DNA of 38,242 nt, from NCBI GenBank assembly GCA_964386505.1, contig CAYLSM010000013.1, positions 1-38,242 on the forward strand. The letters run 5' to 3'. The notes beneath the pieces were generated by a model. That model did no database searches. It was not told the origin of the DNA and was given only the letters and a program-made list of their open reading frames with translations. The position numbers and the translations under genes are program-made. Of this stretch, positions 1-8,228 are shown one piece after another (positions within the stretch are counted from its first letter, which is position 1; every line of letters begins with the position of its first letter). Source of the stretch: JAJFUG01 sp964386505 (GTDB lineage: Bacteria > Gemmatimonadota > Glassbacteria > GWA2-58-10).

Positions 1-862
1 CTACAACCGGGTAAGCGGCTACCGCGATTGTGTCTCGACCATGGAAGACTTATTGGTTTACGACCAGCGCTGCGTGGACATCTACAACAACGATATCTCC
101 GTGGGGCCGGATGACGGGATCGAGGCCGATTTCTGCTCCGCCAATTGCCGGATCATGCGCAACCGTATCGCTAACTGCGGCATGGGTCTGAGTGCGCAGC
201 CCAGCCTGGGGGGGCCGGTATATTTCATCCGCAACGTGATGTACAACCTGGCCGGGGCGCCGTTCAAGCTGGAACGTCACAGCGTGGGCAGCATTTTCCT
301 TCACAACACCAGCCTGCGGGTCGGCGACGGGTTCATCGCGCCGCACTGGCAGAACGAGTATTTCCACACGGTCTGGCTCAACAACCTCTGCCTTGGCGGG
401 CGCCAGTGGGACAGCCGCGGCCGGGCTGACCGCAACACCGGACGGGCAGTTTTCCTGCCTGGATTCAACAGCACCTGCACGTTCGACTACAACGCCGCCG
501 GGGCTTTCGAGACACCGTTTTCCGGGCAGGTGGGCAACACGATAATAAGCAGCCTGGAGGAGCTACGGCGTGTCACCGGGGGACCGCACTCGGTGAGCCT
601 GGGACTGGAGACTTTCGCCGCCAAGGTGACGTTTCCCGACCCACCCGTTCCGGCGCGCGAGGCCCCGGACCTGCGTCTGGCCCCAGTCTCGCCCGCGGTG
701 GATGCCGGAGTGGTCCTGCCGGGTGTGAACGACGGCTACAGCGGGAAAGCCCCGGACATGGGCGCCTACGAGCTGGGCGCACCGCTACCGCACTATGGGC
801 CCCGTCCCGAGGGAGTGGATGAGGCCACGCAGTGGGAAGCGGATCACCCGGATAAAAAATAG
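1..862 (+). CDS. Right-handed beta-helix secreted protein, 5'-truncated by window edge
   Basis: The reading frame is open from base 2 and its real start lies upstream of the window; an internal ATG at 41 should not be taken as the start, because the residues before it (YNRVSGYRDC) align with the middle of the next gene. What remains is the C-terminal part of a parallel beta-helix: repeated short Asn-rich turns such as IYNND and IMRNRI, then a closing segment with VDAGVV and the APDMGAYELG motif seen at the end of many secreted pectate-lyase-like proteins. It is a tandem paralogue of the gene at 920-2674, to which it aligns along its whole visible length. Role inferred: exported polysaccharide-binding or lyase-type protein; no catalytic residue can be assigned. 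A copy of the AT-rich 16-mer starts at the base after its TAG stop. Confidence 0.85.
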   Translation, partial: YNRVSGYRDCVSTMEDLLVYDQRCVDIYNNDISVGPDDGIEADFCSANCRIMRNRIANCGMGLSAQPSLGGPVYFIRNVMYNLAGAPFKLERHSVGSIFLHNTSLRVGDGFIAPHWQNEYFHTVWLNNLCLGGRQWDSRGRADRNTGRAVFLPGFNSTCTFDYNAAGAFETPFSGQVGNTIISSLEELRRVTGGPHSVSLGLETFAAKVTFPDPPVPAREAPDLRLAPVSPAVDAGVVLPGVNDGYSGKAPDMGAYELGAPLPHYGPRPEGVDEATQWEADHPDKK

Positions 863-878
863 TATTAAAATTAAAATA
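863..878 (+). repeat. AT-rich 16-mer, copy 1
   Basis: TATTAAAATTAAAATA, matching the window-wide consensus TATWWAANNTWWWATA. It begins at the base directly after the stop codon of the upstream beta-helix gene and lies 41 bases before the next start. Function unknown. Confidence 0.6.
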
Positions 879-919
879 GTGCGTACTCAGGCCCATTCAC
901 TCAACCCCGAAGGTCAGGC

Positions 920-2674
920 ATGCGCTACGGATCGTTCAATCCAACCAAGCTCGCGGCTATAGCTCTGACTCTGGTCATTCCAGCTCTGCTGCTGGCCGGC
1001 AACGCCACCCGTCCTGGCGCGCTTTCCACACCCTATCCCACCCTGACCAACCTGGCAGTCGAGTGGCTGATCGAGGGTGACGACAATTTAAACGCGATCT
1101 GCAAGGTGGAGTACCGTCAGGCCGGCGAGAACGCCTGGCACGCGGCCATGCCCCTGCGCCGTATCCCGGCCGGACACAGCCGCGGTACGCAGCCGGTTTT
1201 CTTCTGGGAGAACAAGCTTTCGGGCAGTGTGTTAGATCTGCGTCCCGGCACGCGCTATGAAATAAAGCTCAGCCTGCGCGACCCGGACGGCGGAAAGGTG
1301 GACACAGTGTTAGCTGTCTCCACCCGTCCTGTGCCGTGCCCCACCCCGGACTCCCGCGTTAAAAAGGCCGGCCCAAAGGATTTCGAAAAGATAGCCGCCA
1401 CTCTGGAGCCGGGAGATATCCTGGAGCTGGGGCCGGGCTGGTATGGCGAGTTCAAGCTTATGCAGGACGGCACTCCGGAGCGTCCCATCGTGATCCGCTC
1501 CGACCGCAGCCATCCCGGGCTGAACAGCAATTTCGAGCGGGTTGATCTGGAAGGCCGCAAGCACGTGATCCTGGAGGGCGTGACTGTCCACGGGCCGGTG
1601 GAGCTGCGCTGGGCCGAGGATGTGGCCGTGCGCCGCTGCGAGGTGTTCGGCCCGCACGGGATAGTCGCCACCGACCGCCCGGGCGCCGAAAACTGCTATA
1701 TCGCCGACAACACTGTCACCGGTTATATGCCCTGGGACTCGCTGGCCCTGGGCTGCTGTGTCAACGAGCACAGTGTTTCCTGCGTGGGTGAGGGGATCGA
1801 GATGACCGGCCCGGGCAACGTGATCTGCCACAACCGGGTGACCGGCTACCGCGACTGCATTTCCACGATGGAGGACCTCTGGGCCTACGACCAGCGCTGC
1901 ATCGACATCTACAACAACGATATCGAACTGGGTGACGACGACGCGATTGAGGCCGATTTCACTGCCGGCAACACCCGGATCATGCGCAACCGGATCACCA
2001 ACTGTTTCATAAGCCTGAGCAGCCAGCCGGGCCTGGGCGGACCCAGCTATTTCCTCCGCAACGTGATGTACAACACGATCAACGTGCCGTTCAAGCTGGC
2101 GCGCGGCAGCCGCGGGGATGTGATCCTGCACAACACGGTGGTCAAGAGCGGGGATGGTTTCATGGTCGGGCACAATCCATCTCTGGTGATGTTCCGCAAC
2201 AACCTGACCCTGGGTGGGCCGGGCTCCGAGACCCTGGGCGGTTACGGCACCGGCCGCGGGATGGCCGTGTTCTTCCCGCGCGCCGACTCTAGCGCGGACA
2301 TGGACTACGACGGGTTCGGGGTGGAGGGAATGCCGTTCGAGGGCATAGTCGGCCGCAGCCGGATCGAAAGCCTGGCTGACCTTCGCCGCCTGACCCCGGA
2401 GAAGCACGCCGTGCAGGTGGACCTGAGCGTGTTCGCCCAGCGGCCTGAGTTCCCCAACCCGCAGTTCCCACGCCGCGAACCGGCCGACCTTCGCCTGGCC
2501 CCCGGCTCGGCCGCGGTGGATGCCGGTGTCGTGATCCCCAATGTCAACGACCGGTTTCACGGCAAGGCCCCGGACCTGGGAGCCTACGAACTGGGCGATC
2601 CTCTGCCGGTCTATGGCCCGCGCCCGGAGGGAATGGACGAGGGAACCCAGTGGCAGGAAAGAAATGCACAATAA
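920..2674 (+). CDS. Exported right-handed beta-helix protein
   Basis: A 584-residue protein with a Sec signal peptide (hydrophobic residues 10-26, probable cleavage after LLAGNA near residue 29). Residues about 36-135 look like a fibronectin-III-type beta sandwich (ending with RPGTRYEIKLSLRD and VSTRP). Residues about 150-470 form a parallel beta-helix of short repeats with Asn-rich turns (IYNND, IMRNRI, FLRNVMYN), and the tail carries VDAGVVIPNVND and APDLGAYELG. The fold is shared by pectate lyases, alginate lyases and epimerases, so a polysaccharide-cleaving role outside the cytoplasm is plausible, but no catalytic residues can be named. The start is supported by GAAGG at 909-913. It is a tandem duplicate of the preceding gene and probably co-transcribed with it (57-base gap). 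Confidence 0.88.
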   Translation: MRYGSFNPTKLAAIALTLVIPALLLAGNATRPGALSTPYPTLTNLAVEWLIEGDDNLNAICKVEYRQAGENAWHAAMPLRRIPAGHSRGTQPVFFWENKLSGSVLDLRPGTRYEIKLSLRDPDGGKVDTVLAVSTRPVPCPTPDSRVKKAGPKDFEKIAATLEPGDILELGPGWYGEFKLMQDGTPERPIVIRSDRSHPGLNSNFERVDLEGRKHVILEGVTVHGPVELRWAEDVAVRRCEVFGPHGIVATDRPGAENCYIADNTVTGYMPWDSLALGCCVNEHSVSCVGEGIEMTGPGNVICHNRVTGYRDCISTMEDLWAYDQRCIDIYNNDIELGDDDAIEADFTAGNTRIMRNRITNCFISLSSQPGLGGPSYFLRNVMYNTINVPFKLARGSRGDVILHNTVVKSGDGFMVGHNPSLVMFRNNLTLGGPGSETLGGYGTGRGMAVFFPRADSSADMDYDGFGVEGMPFEGIVGRSRIESLADLRRLTPEKHAVQVDLSVFAQRPEFPNPQFPRREPADLRLAPGSAAVDAGVVIPNVNDRFHGKAPDLGAYELGDPLPVYGPRPEGMDEGTQWQERNAQ

Positions 2675-2690
2675 TATAAAAATTATAATA
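2675..2690 (+). repeat. AT-rich 16-mer, copy 2
   Basis: TATAAAAATTATAATA, directly after the TAA stop at 2672-2674. A 17-base stretch here (2674-2690) is identical to 21450-21466, about 19 kb away. Confidence 0.65.
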
Positions 2691-2731
2691 TGCGGTACTG
2701 GGCTGTTAACCAACTTTTAGAGGGACTTGAT

Positions 2732-4624
2732 ATGAGAAATGCCGCCAAAGCTATCAGGCTGGGAACTATACTGGGGTTGCTTATTTCGTTGCTCGCCGTC
2801 TCACCCGGCCTGTGCGCCGAGCCGCTGGTGATCATGTTCTCCCATTCCGGGCACGATCTGCAGTCGTTCAAGCCCTATGCCGAGCTGGCCGCTACGTTCA
2901 AAAGCCGCGGCCGTGTGCAGATCGGGATCAGCGACTTGGCGGACAAGGACTGGCGCTCCTTCCCTCCGGGCGGCTGCCCCTGGCGCGAGTACGCCTGCTA
3001 CGTGCCGGCGCCCTGGATGTTCTACCCGCACCCGAAGATCGCCCCGTTCATCGACCCGCAGTTCGTGGCCGCCAACCGCAAGCTGATGCTGGAGCGGGCC
3101 GAGGTGGTCAAGAGCCTGGGGCTGGAGGCGATTTTCGAGGGTAAGAATTCGCACTATCTGCCCGAGGCGTTCTTCCAGAAATACCCGCAGTACCGCGGTC
3201 CGCGCGTCGACCATCCGCGCCGCAGCAACCTAAAGGCCGGCGAGGCTTTCAGCATGTGCCTGGACCAGAAGGACACCCGCGAGATGGTCTCCTGGATGAT
3301 CGCCGAGATCAAGCGCAACGTACCGGTGGTGACCGCGATGGTCACCGGCACCAATGACGCTGGCGCGGGACTGTGTTGGGCCGCGGCGCTCTATCCCGGA
3401 CCGAACGGGCCCGAGCAGTGCAAGGGCCGTAACGCCGGCGAGCGTGTGCGCGACATCAGCCTGGCCATCCACCGCGGCGCGCTCGATGGCGGGGGCGATA
3501 TCACCCTGCACTGGGGCAACGTGAATTTCTGGCAGAACGAGGAGGATGTGGTCCGGCCGCTGCTGCCCGAGAATACCTACATGGACCGCAGCGACCCGGC
3601 CCACATGGGCGTGGGCACGATGATCAACGAGGCCTGGCCGTTCCTGGGACTGGTGAATGTCCTGGGCACGATTGAGTCCATGGAGCGTCTCCAGCGGCCC
3701 GGTGTGCGTGAGCTGGAGTTCGGCTGTTCGGCCATGTACAGCCGCGGGGATGACACGCCCCAGGCCCTGGCCAAGCTGATGGAGATCGCCGCCGACTGCA
3801 TGGACCATCCCACCCGCGACCTGGATAGCCGTCTGGCCAAGCTGCGTGAGCTGGCTGGCCGCTGGGGCGGCGAGGCCAACCGCGATAAGGTGTTCCAGGC
3901 CCTCTACGACATGAACCAGGCAATCGGTCTGAAAAACGCCCTGGTCGGGAGTTTCGGCGGGTACAGCAATTTCTACTGCGGTGTATCGATGCGCCACCTC
4001 ACCCGACCGCTGGTGATCAAGCCCGAGCTGCTGACCAAAGATGAGGAAGCCTATTTCCTGCCTTACGTGTTCAACCCGCGCGAGAGTGAAGCCCGCATGG
4101 ACTACATCGATTTCCACGGCGGGCGGATGCACGACGGCCTGGCCTGGGAAAACGGCGCCCTGCATCGCGCGCTCGGCATGGCCGACCGCGCCGGACGCAC
4201 TCTGCAGAACCTCGAGGGCGCCCCGGAGGGGGATTTCCTGAAGAAAATGGGCCTCAGCCTGCGTATGTGGGCTTCCGAGGTGCGTTCGATCCACAATTTC
4301 TACAACGCCCAGCTACTGCGTGACAAGTACGCCGCGATACTGGCGGGAGCCCCGCGCGTACCCTCCAAGGAGGCGAGCTGGGACGGCGACCCCGGGAACC
4401 TGGAATGGAACGCGATCATGCGGGACGAGTTCGACAACACCAACGAGCTGATCTCCCTGCTGCAGAACGGCGGCCTGGAGATGACCGCCCGCGCCAGTGA
4501 CCCACGCTACGAGGACACGTTCCTGCTCGGGCCGAACCTGATCGAGCAGTTGCAGAAGAAAGCCGCGATCATGCGCGCACACTGGCTGGATGTCCAGGAC
4601 TACCTAGCCCCGCCGCTGAAATAG
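2732..4624 (+). CDS. Large exported protein of unrecognised family
   Basis: The frame is open from an ATG at 2690, but the ATG at 2732 is the better start: AGAGGGA lies 6 bases upstream and the 14 residues before it do not look like a signal peptide, whereas the protein from 2732 (630 residues) begins with a normal one, probably cleaved after GLCA. I do not recognise the family. Visible features are an N-terminal segment LVIMFSHSGHD, a Trp/Pro-rich region (GGCPWREYACYVPAPWMFYP), a central LCWAAALYPGPNGPEQCKGR stretch and a helical C-terminal third. The mix of Gly-, Trp- and acidic-residue loops between alpha/beta segments suggests a TIM-barrel glycoside-hydrolase-like enzyme, which is inference only. 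Its place between beta-helix genes on one strand argues for a carbohydrate-related job outside the cytoplasm. Confidence 0.85.
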   Translation: MRNAAKAIRLGTILGLLISLLAVSPGLCAEPLVIMFSHSGHDLQSFKPYAELAATFKSRGRVQIGISDLADKDWRSFPPGGCPWREYACYVPAPWMFYPHPKIAPFIDPQFVAANRKLMLERAEVVKSLGLEAIFEGKNSHYLPEAFFQKYPQYRGPRVDHPRRSNLKAGEAFSMCLDQKDTREMVSWMIAEIKRNVPVVTAMVTGTNDAGAGLCWAAALYPGPNGPEQCKGRNAGERVRDISLAIHRGALDGGGDITLHWGNVNFWQNEEDVVRPLLPENTYMDRSDPAHMGVGTMINEAWPFLGLVNVLGTIESMERLQRPGVRELEFGCSAMYSRGDDTPQALAKLMEIAADCMDHPTRDLDSRLAKLRELAGRWGGEANRDKVFQALYDMNQAIGLKNALVGSFGGYSNFYCGVSMRHLTRPLVIKPELLTKDEEAYFLPYVFNPRESEARMDYIDFHGGRMHDGLAWENGALHRALGMADRAGRTLQNLEGAPEGDFLKKMGLSLRMWASEVRSIHNFYNAQLLRDKYAAILAGAPRVPSKEASWDGDPGNLEWNAIMRDEFDNTNELISLLQNGGLEMTARASDPRYEDTFLLGPNLIEQLQKKAAIMRAHWLDVQDYLAPPLK

Positions 4625-4640
4625 CGGTAGGTGAAGTTAG

Positions 4641-4656
4641 TATATAAGCTTAAATA
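4641..4656 (+). repeat. AT-rich 16-mer, copy 3
   Basis: TATATAAGCTTAAATA, 16 bases after one stop codon and 11 bases before the next start, just upstream of that gene's ribosome binding site. Confidence 0.55.
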
Positions 4657-4667
4657 GTGGAGGAACG

Positions 4668-6851
4668 ATGTCTTTGCGGTGCAGCTTTCTGACCGTCGCC
4701 GCTTTGTGTCTCGGGTTGGCTACCGGAGCCGCGGCTTTCTACCGTCCGGCCGGGCACTGTCCGGTCCCGCCGGGAGCGGTGGCGGTAAGCGCTCCCGGCT
4801 GCTACGCCCGGGCCGGGACTACATACATGCTGGACCGCGATGTTTCGAGCCCTGCGAGCGGGTTTATCCTGGGCGCGGACGTGGTCCTGGACCTGAACGG
4901 CTACACCCTGAGTTTCGCCGACTGTGATTACGGCCACGTGCCTGACTATGGGTTCGAGGAAGGCGGTCAGGGCTGGGATTTCTCGCAGGCCCCGGGTGCG
5001 AAGGTGGTCAACACGGAGGACGTGCACATTTTCATCGGGAAGAAAATCCTGAGCCTCGCCGCCGGGGACGAAATCGTCTCCGGCTGGGTGGAGCTTCCCC
5101 TGGCCGGACGCTCCTACCTGGCCATGTGCGGGGTGGCGAAGCTCGACATGCGGGTGAGTCTGTACGTGGAGGACTCGAGTGGCGCCACGGTGCGGGTGGA
5201 GACAGTCTACGGTGACAGCAAGCGGGTTAGCTGCCCCACGGAGGACCGTGGCCCGCGCCTGGGCGGCGGGTTTGTCACCGCACACCTTCAGGGGTTGCCC
5301 GCCGGACGTTACCGGGTGCGGGTCAAGGCTCTGACCGACTGCCTGGTTGACCAGATCGATATCCGGCCTGCCATGGATGTGGGAGTGGCCGTGCTGGACC
5401 ACACGCGGCCCTGGGCTTTCAACGACCAGCTTTACGAGGGTAACCCGGTGGCCTTTTTCGACCTCACCAAGCCGGGGACCTCCGAGCCGCTGGACAGCCT
5501 GCCGCGGGCTTTGGGCGGCACGGTCACGATACGCAACGGTGTGATCCGCAGCGCCACGTGTGGTATCCTGAGCTGGGGCGTGCAGTCCACTGCCACCGGG
5601 GCGCGGGTGATCCTGGACAACGTGCGGGTGATAAACCAGGGGATCAACGCCAACGCGGTTGATGTGCCTCAGGGCAGCCTCACCGACTGCCGCTTCGACA
5701 TCGACACACCCTTTATAATCAACCGCCACGTGAGCGAGCACGCTGTGGTGCTGCGCGGCAAGGACCCGTCCGAGGTAAGCGGCTGCGAGTTCTACGGCGG
5801 CCAGGGCTGCCTGAATTTCCTGGGCCCGCACTCATCCATACACCACAACCTGTTTGTCAACCGCCAGACCGTGACCAACCACTACTGCGTGATGGCCCGC
5901 GGTGACAGCTCGCAGGTGTTCGCCAACCGTTTCGAGCCCGAGATCGGCTCGGGGTTGGAGGTGTTCCGGCACAAGTTCATCGACATTTTCGACAACGATT
6001 TCATCATCCAGGCCGCGCCTCCCACCTGCGAGTACGGGCACGAGGAATACAGCACCACCGCGATCCGCATCGCCGACTACAACGCCCGTCCCGGCGAGGA
6101 GGCAGGCTGCTGGGGCAACCGGGTCTACAACAACCGGATGACTATCACCGGACGGGCCTACCTGAGCTACGAGGGGTATATCCCCATGGCCTGGGCTGTG
6201 TTCTACAGCGCCAGCGGTGGGCCGAACTACTTTTTCGGCAACGAGATCACTGTGACCCAGCTCGACCCGCAGGCCGGTCCACGGGTTGAGGCGGCGGCGT
6301 TCTACGTGGGCGGCGGCACGATCGGCGGCGAGTTTTACCGCAACCGGATCACCGGGAATGTACCGCCGGTCTGGGTCGCCACGCCCTACGGCGGGGCAAA
6401 GCAGGTGCTGTTCCGGGAGAATACCCTCATCCGCGCGGCGGGGGCGCCGGTCGATTGGAAACCGGTCCGCATGGGCTGGACGCCTCGCGAGGACTGCATA
6501 GCCACCGGGATCGAGTTCCGTTCCAACACGATTCAGGGCGCGCCGTTCGGAGTGCAGGCCACGGCCCAGGCGCACAGCTATACTGTCGGCTGGGCTTTGC
6601 AGGTACGGGTCGAGGGGGCGGACGGGGCCGCGTTGCCTGAGCGTGAGGTGACAGTGGCTGACCGCAGCGGTAAAGTTGTTTTTACCGGCCGCACTGGCAG
6701 CCGTGGCGAGCTGCAAGTGGAACTGCCCGAGTATAGTTTCTCCGACGGCAAGAGAAACGAGAATTCACCCTACACGGTCACCTGCGCGGGCGTGAAACGC
6801 AAGGTCGAGCTGCAAGCCGACACCGCGCTGACCCTGACCCTGAAACGGTGA
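4668..6851 (+). CDS. Exported multidomain right-handed beta-helix protein with inserted sandwich domain
   Basis: A 727-residue protein with a signal peptide (residues 1-24, AAA cleavage region). The helix begins at about residue 55 (ILGADVVLDLNGYTL, a common first rung), is interrupted at about 88-235 by what looks like a beta-sandwich, carbohydrate-binding-like insert (starting DYGFEEGGQGWDF and ending LVDQIDIRPA), then resumes (GTVTIRNGVIRS, GCEFYGGQG, VFANRFEPEI, IFDNDF, VYNNRM) to about residue 635. Residues about 640-727 resemble a small Ig-like or carboxypeptidase-regulatory-type domain (VTVADRSGKVVF, TGSRGELQVELP). GGAGGA lies just before the ATG. A secreted polysaccharide-active or binding role is inferred from the fold and neighbours; no active site is identifiable. 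Confidence 0.87.
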   Translation: MSLRCSFLTVAALCLGLATGAAAFYRPAGHCPVPPGAVAVSAPGCYARAGTTYMLDRDVSSPASGFILGADVVLDLNGYTLSFADCDYGHVPDYGFEEGGQGWDFSQAPGAKVVNTEDVHIFIGKKILSLAAGDEIVSGWVELPLAGRSYLAMCGVAKLDMRVSLYVEDSSGATVRVETVYGDSKRVSCPTEDRGPRLGGGFVTAHLQGLPAGRYRVRVKALTDCLVDQIDIRPAMDVGVAVLDHTRPWAFNDQLYEGNPVAFFDLTKPGTSEPLDSLPRALGGTVTIRNGVIRSATCGILSWGVQSTATGARVILDNVRVINQGINANAVDVPQGSLTDCRFDIDTPFIINRHVSEHAVVLRGKDPSEVSGCEFYGGQGCLNFLGPHSSIHHNLFVNRQTVTNHYCVMARGDSSQVFANRFEPEIGSGLEVFRHKFIDIFDNDFIIQAAPPTCEYGHEEYSTTAIRIADYNARPGEEAGCWGNRVYNNRMTITGRAYLSYEGYIPMAWAVFYSASGGPNYFFGNEITVTQLDPQAGPRVEAAAFYVGGGTIGGEFYRNRITGNVPPVWVATPYGGAKQVLFRENTLIRAAGAPVDWKPVRMGWTPREDCIATGIEFRSNTIQGAPFGVQATAQAHSYTVGWALQVRVEGADGAALPEREVTVADRSGKVVFTGRTGSRGELQVELPEYSFSDGKRNENSPYTVTCAGVKRKVELQADTALTLTLKR

Positions 6852-6864
6852 GTCGTACGATTTG

Positions 6865-6880
6865 TATTTAACTTTATATA
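6865..6880 (+). repeat. AT-rich 16-mer, copy 4
   Basis: TATTTAACTTTATATA, 13 bases after one stop and 12 bases before the next start codon. Confidence 0.5.
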
Positions 6881-6892
6881 ATTGAGGCGCCA

Positions 6893-8041
6893 ATGATAAA
6901 TCGGTTTTGCCTGGCTGCCCTGACGGCTGTGGTTCTGTTCCCCGCCGGGCTTTCTGCCGCGGAGAGCGCCTCCGTGCCGCAGGTGCAGATAACTCCGCTG
7001 CGCCTGGACCGGTCGCGCCCGGCGCGCTACGCCCGCTCGTTCCGCACTCCGGACGGCGATATCCACCTGCTGGGCTTTTTCAAGGTGACCGACCGTGGCA
7101 GCCGGGTGGTGGTGCGCTCTGACTCCGAGCCGCCCTGGCTTCCCACCGACCTGACCGAAAACAGGATCAACACCTTCTTCTACCGTCCCGGCCTGTTTCT
7201 GGGAGTGACAGCCATAATCAAGCCGGACAGCGACGGGGCCTATGCGGGATGGATTATGCGCTCGCAGGATGAGCTTAAGACCATTCAGATAGTGAAGACC
7301 ACGCTGGTCATTCCCGAGGCCGGCAAAGTGGATTTCGGCAGCCCGAAGATCTGGGCCGGGCTGTTTTTCCACCGGGGAGTGGTTGAGCTCAAGGATGGCT
7401 CTCTGCTGGCTGCAATGTACGGCAATTTCGAGGCGGACTCAATTGCGCCCACCAACCCGCAGAGCAAGATAGAATCAAAGTTCAAGCTGCGGGCTTTCAC
7501 CGCCCGCTCCACCGACAACGGGAGCACCTGGCGCTACCTGTCGAGCGTGGCCGTGCCAGACCGCGATCACCCGGATGACAGCGAGGGTTACAACGAGTGG
7601 ACCATAGTGCGGCTGGAGGACGGGCGTCTGCTGGGGATAATCCGCACCGGACATTTCACGCCCATGGTGGCAGTCTGGAGCACGGATGAGGGCCGCACCT
7701 GGACCGCTCCACATGCCCCGCAGGGTCTAGGCCCGGCCGGAGTGGACCCCAACCTTCTGCGCCTGGCCGACGGCCGCGTTGCCCTGGCGTTCGGTGAGAT
7801 GGTCCAGCCGCCGGACTCGGTGAACCGCGAGCAGTATTGGCGAAATTTCTCAGGCGGCGACCATAGCCGACGCTGCCGCCTGGCGATCAGCCAGGACAAG
7901 AGCGGAGAGTCCTGGCAAACAATCGATGTCTCGGGTTTCGGCGATCGCAGCGCCTACGGTACTATCTACGAGGTCGCTCCCGACACTTTGCTCTATCAGG
8001 CCGACCTGGAACTCTGGCGCATCGGTTTACCACCGAGGTGA
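6893..8041 (+). CDS. Exported BNR/sialidase-fold protein
   Basis: A 382-residue protein with a cleavable signal peptide (GLSA/AES). The body is a beta-propeller of the sialidase superfamily: two clear Asp boxes, STDNGSTW and STDEGRTW, a degenerate third (SQDKSGESW), and propeller phrases such as ELKDGSLLAA, RLEDGRLLGI and RLADGRVALAF. Families with this fold include exo-sialidases (GH33), other glycosidases and polysaccharide lyases. The full sialidase Arg triad and Tyr/Glu nucleophile cannot be assigned with confidence, so no substrate is claimed. It is the last gene of the codirectional group and is followed by a strong hairpin terminator at 8106. GAGG at 6883-6886 supports the start. Confidence 0.82.
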   Translation: MINRFCLAALTAVVLFPAGLSAAESASVPQVQITPLRLDRSRPARYARSFRTPDGDIHLLGFFKVTDRGSRVVVRSDSEPPWLPTDLTENRINTFFYRPGLFLGVTAIIKPDSDGAYAGWIMRSQDELKTIQIVKTTLVIPEAGKVDFGSPKIWAGLFFHRGVVELKDGSLLAAMYGNFEADSIAPTNPQSKIESKFKLRAFTARSTDNGSTWRYLSSVAVPDRDHPDDSEGYNEWTIVRLEDGRLLGIIRTGHFTPMVAVWSTDEGRTWTAPHAPQGLGPAGVDPNLLRLADGRVALAFGEMVQPPDSVNREQYWRNFSGGDHSRRCRLAISQDKSGESWQTIDVSGFGDRSAYGTIYEVAPDTLLYQADLELWRIGLPPR

Positions 8042-8105
8042 GAAATTGATTCCAGGGCGGGAGTAATCAGGGAAAATTAAAGGTTTAACAGGTACTTCTC
8101 TAACT

Positions 8106-8138
8106 GCAGGGGCGGCCGAGTGGCCGCCCCTGCTTTTT
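8106..8138 (+). terminator. Rho-independent terminator after the first gene block
   Basis: A perfect 12-bp GC-rich stem (8106-8117 with 8122-8133), loop GAGT, followed by TTTTT. It lies 64 bases beyond the stop of the BNR gene. Its AGGGGCGG arms recur in the hairpin at 18948. Confidence 0.85.
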
Positions 8139-8165
8139 ATCCGTGCCAGCTACTTGAAAATAATA

Positions 8166-8191
8166 ATGGGGCACGGTCGACTGTGCCCCAT
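8166..8191 (-). terminator. Hairpin terminator for the minus-strand GH42-like gene
   Basis: A 9-bp stem, ATGGGGCAC (8166-8174) with GTGCCCCAT (8183-8191), and an 8-base loop. On the minus strand it lies 37 bases past the stop at 8229 and is followed by an A/T-rich stretch containing TATTATTATTTT. It could act in both directions. Confidence 0.6.
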
Positions 8192-8206
8192 ATATAACAT
8201 AATATA
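8191..8206 (-). repeat. AT-rich 16-mer, copy 5
   Basis: TATATAACATAATATA as written on the plus strand. It lies between two convergent genes, 22 bases past the minus-strand stop at 8229 and abutting the terminator hairpin. Confidence 0.5.
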
Positions 8207-8228
8207 ATCGTTGCCGATCCTTCCTGCG

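Noticed and set aside
6893..8041. Calling the BNR protein a true sialidase
   Set aside because: Asp boxes alone define only the propeller fold; the Arg triad and nucleophile could not be placed.
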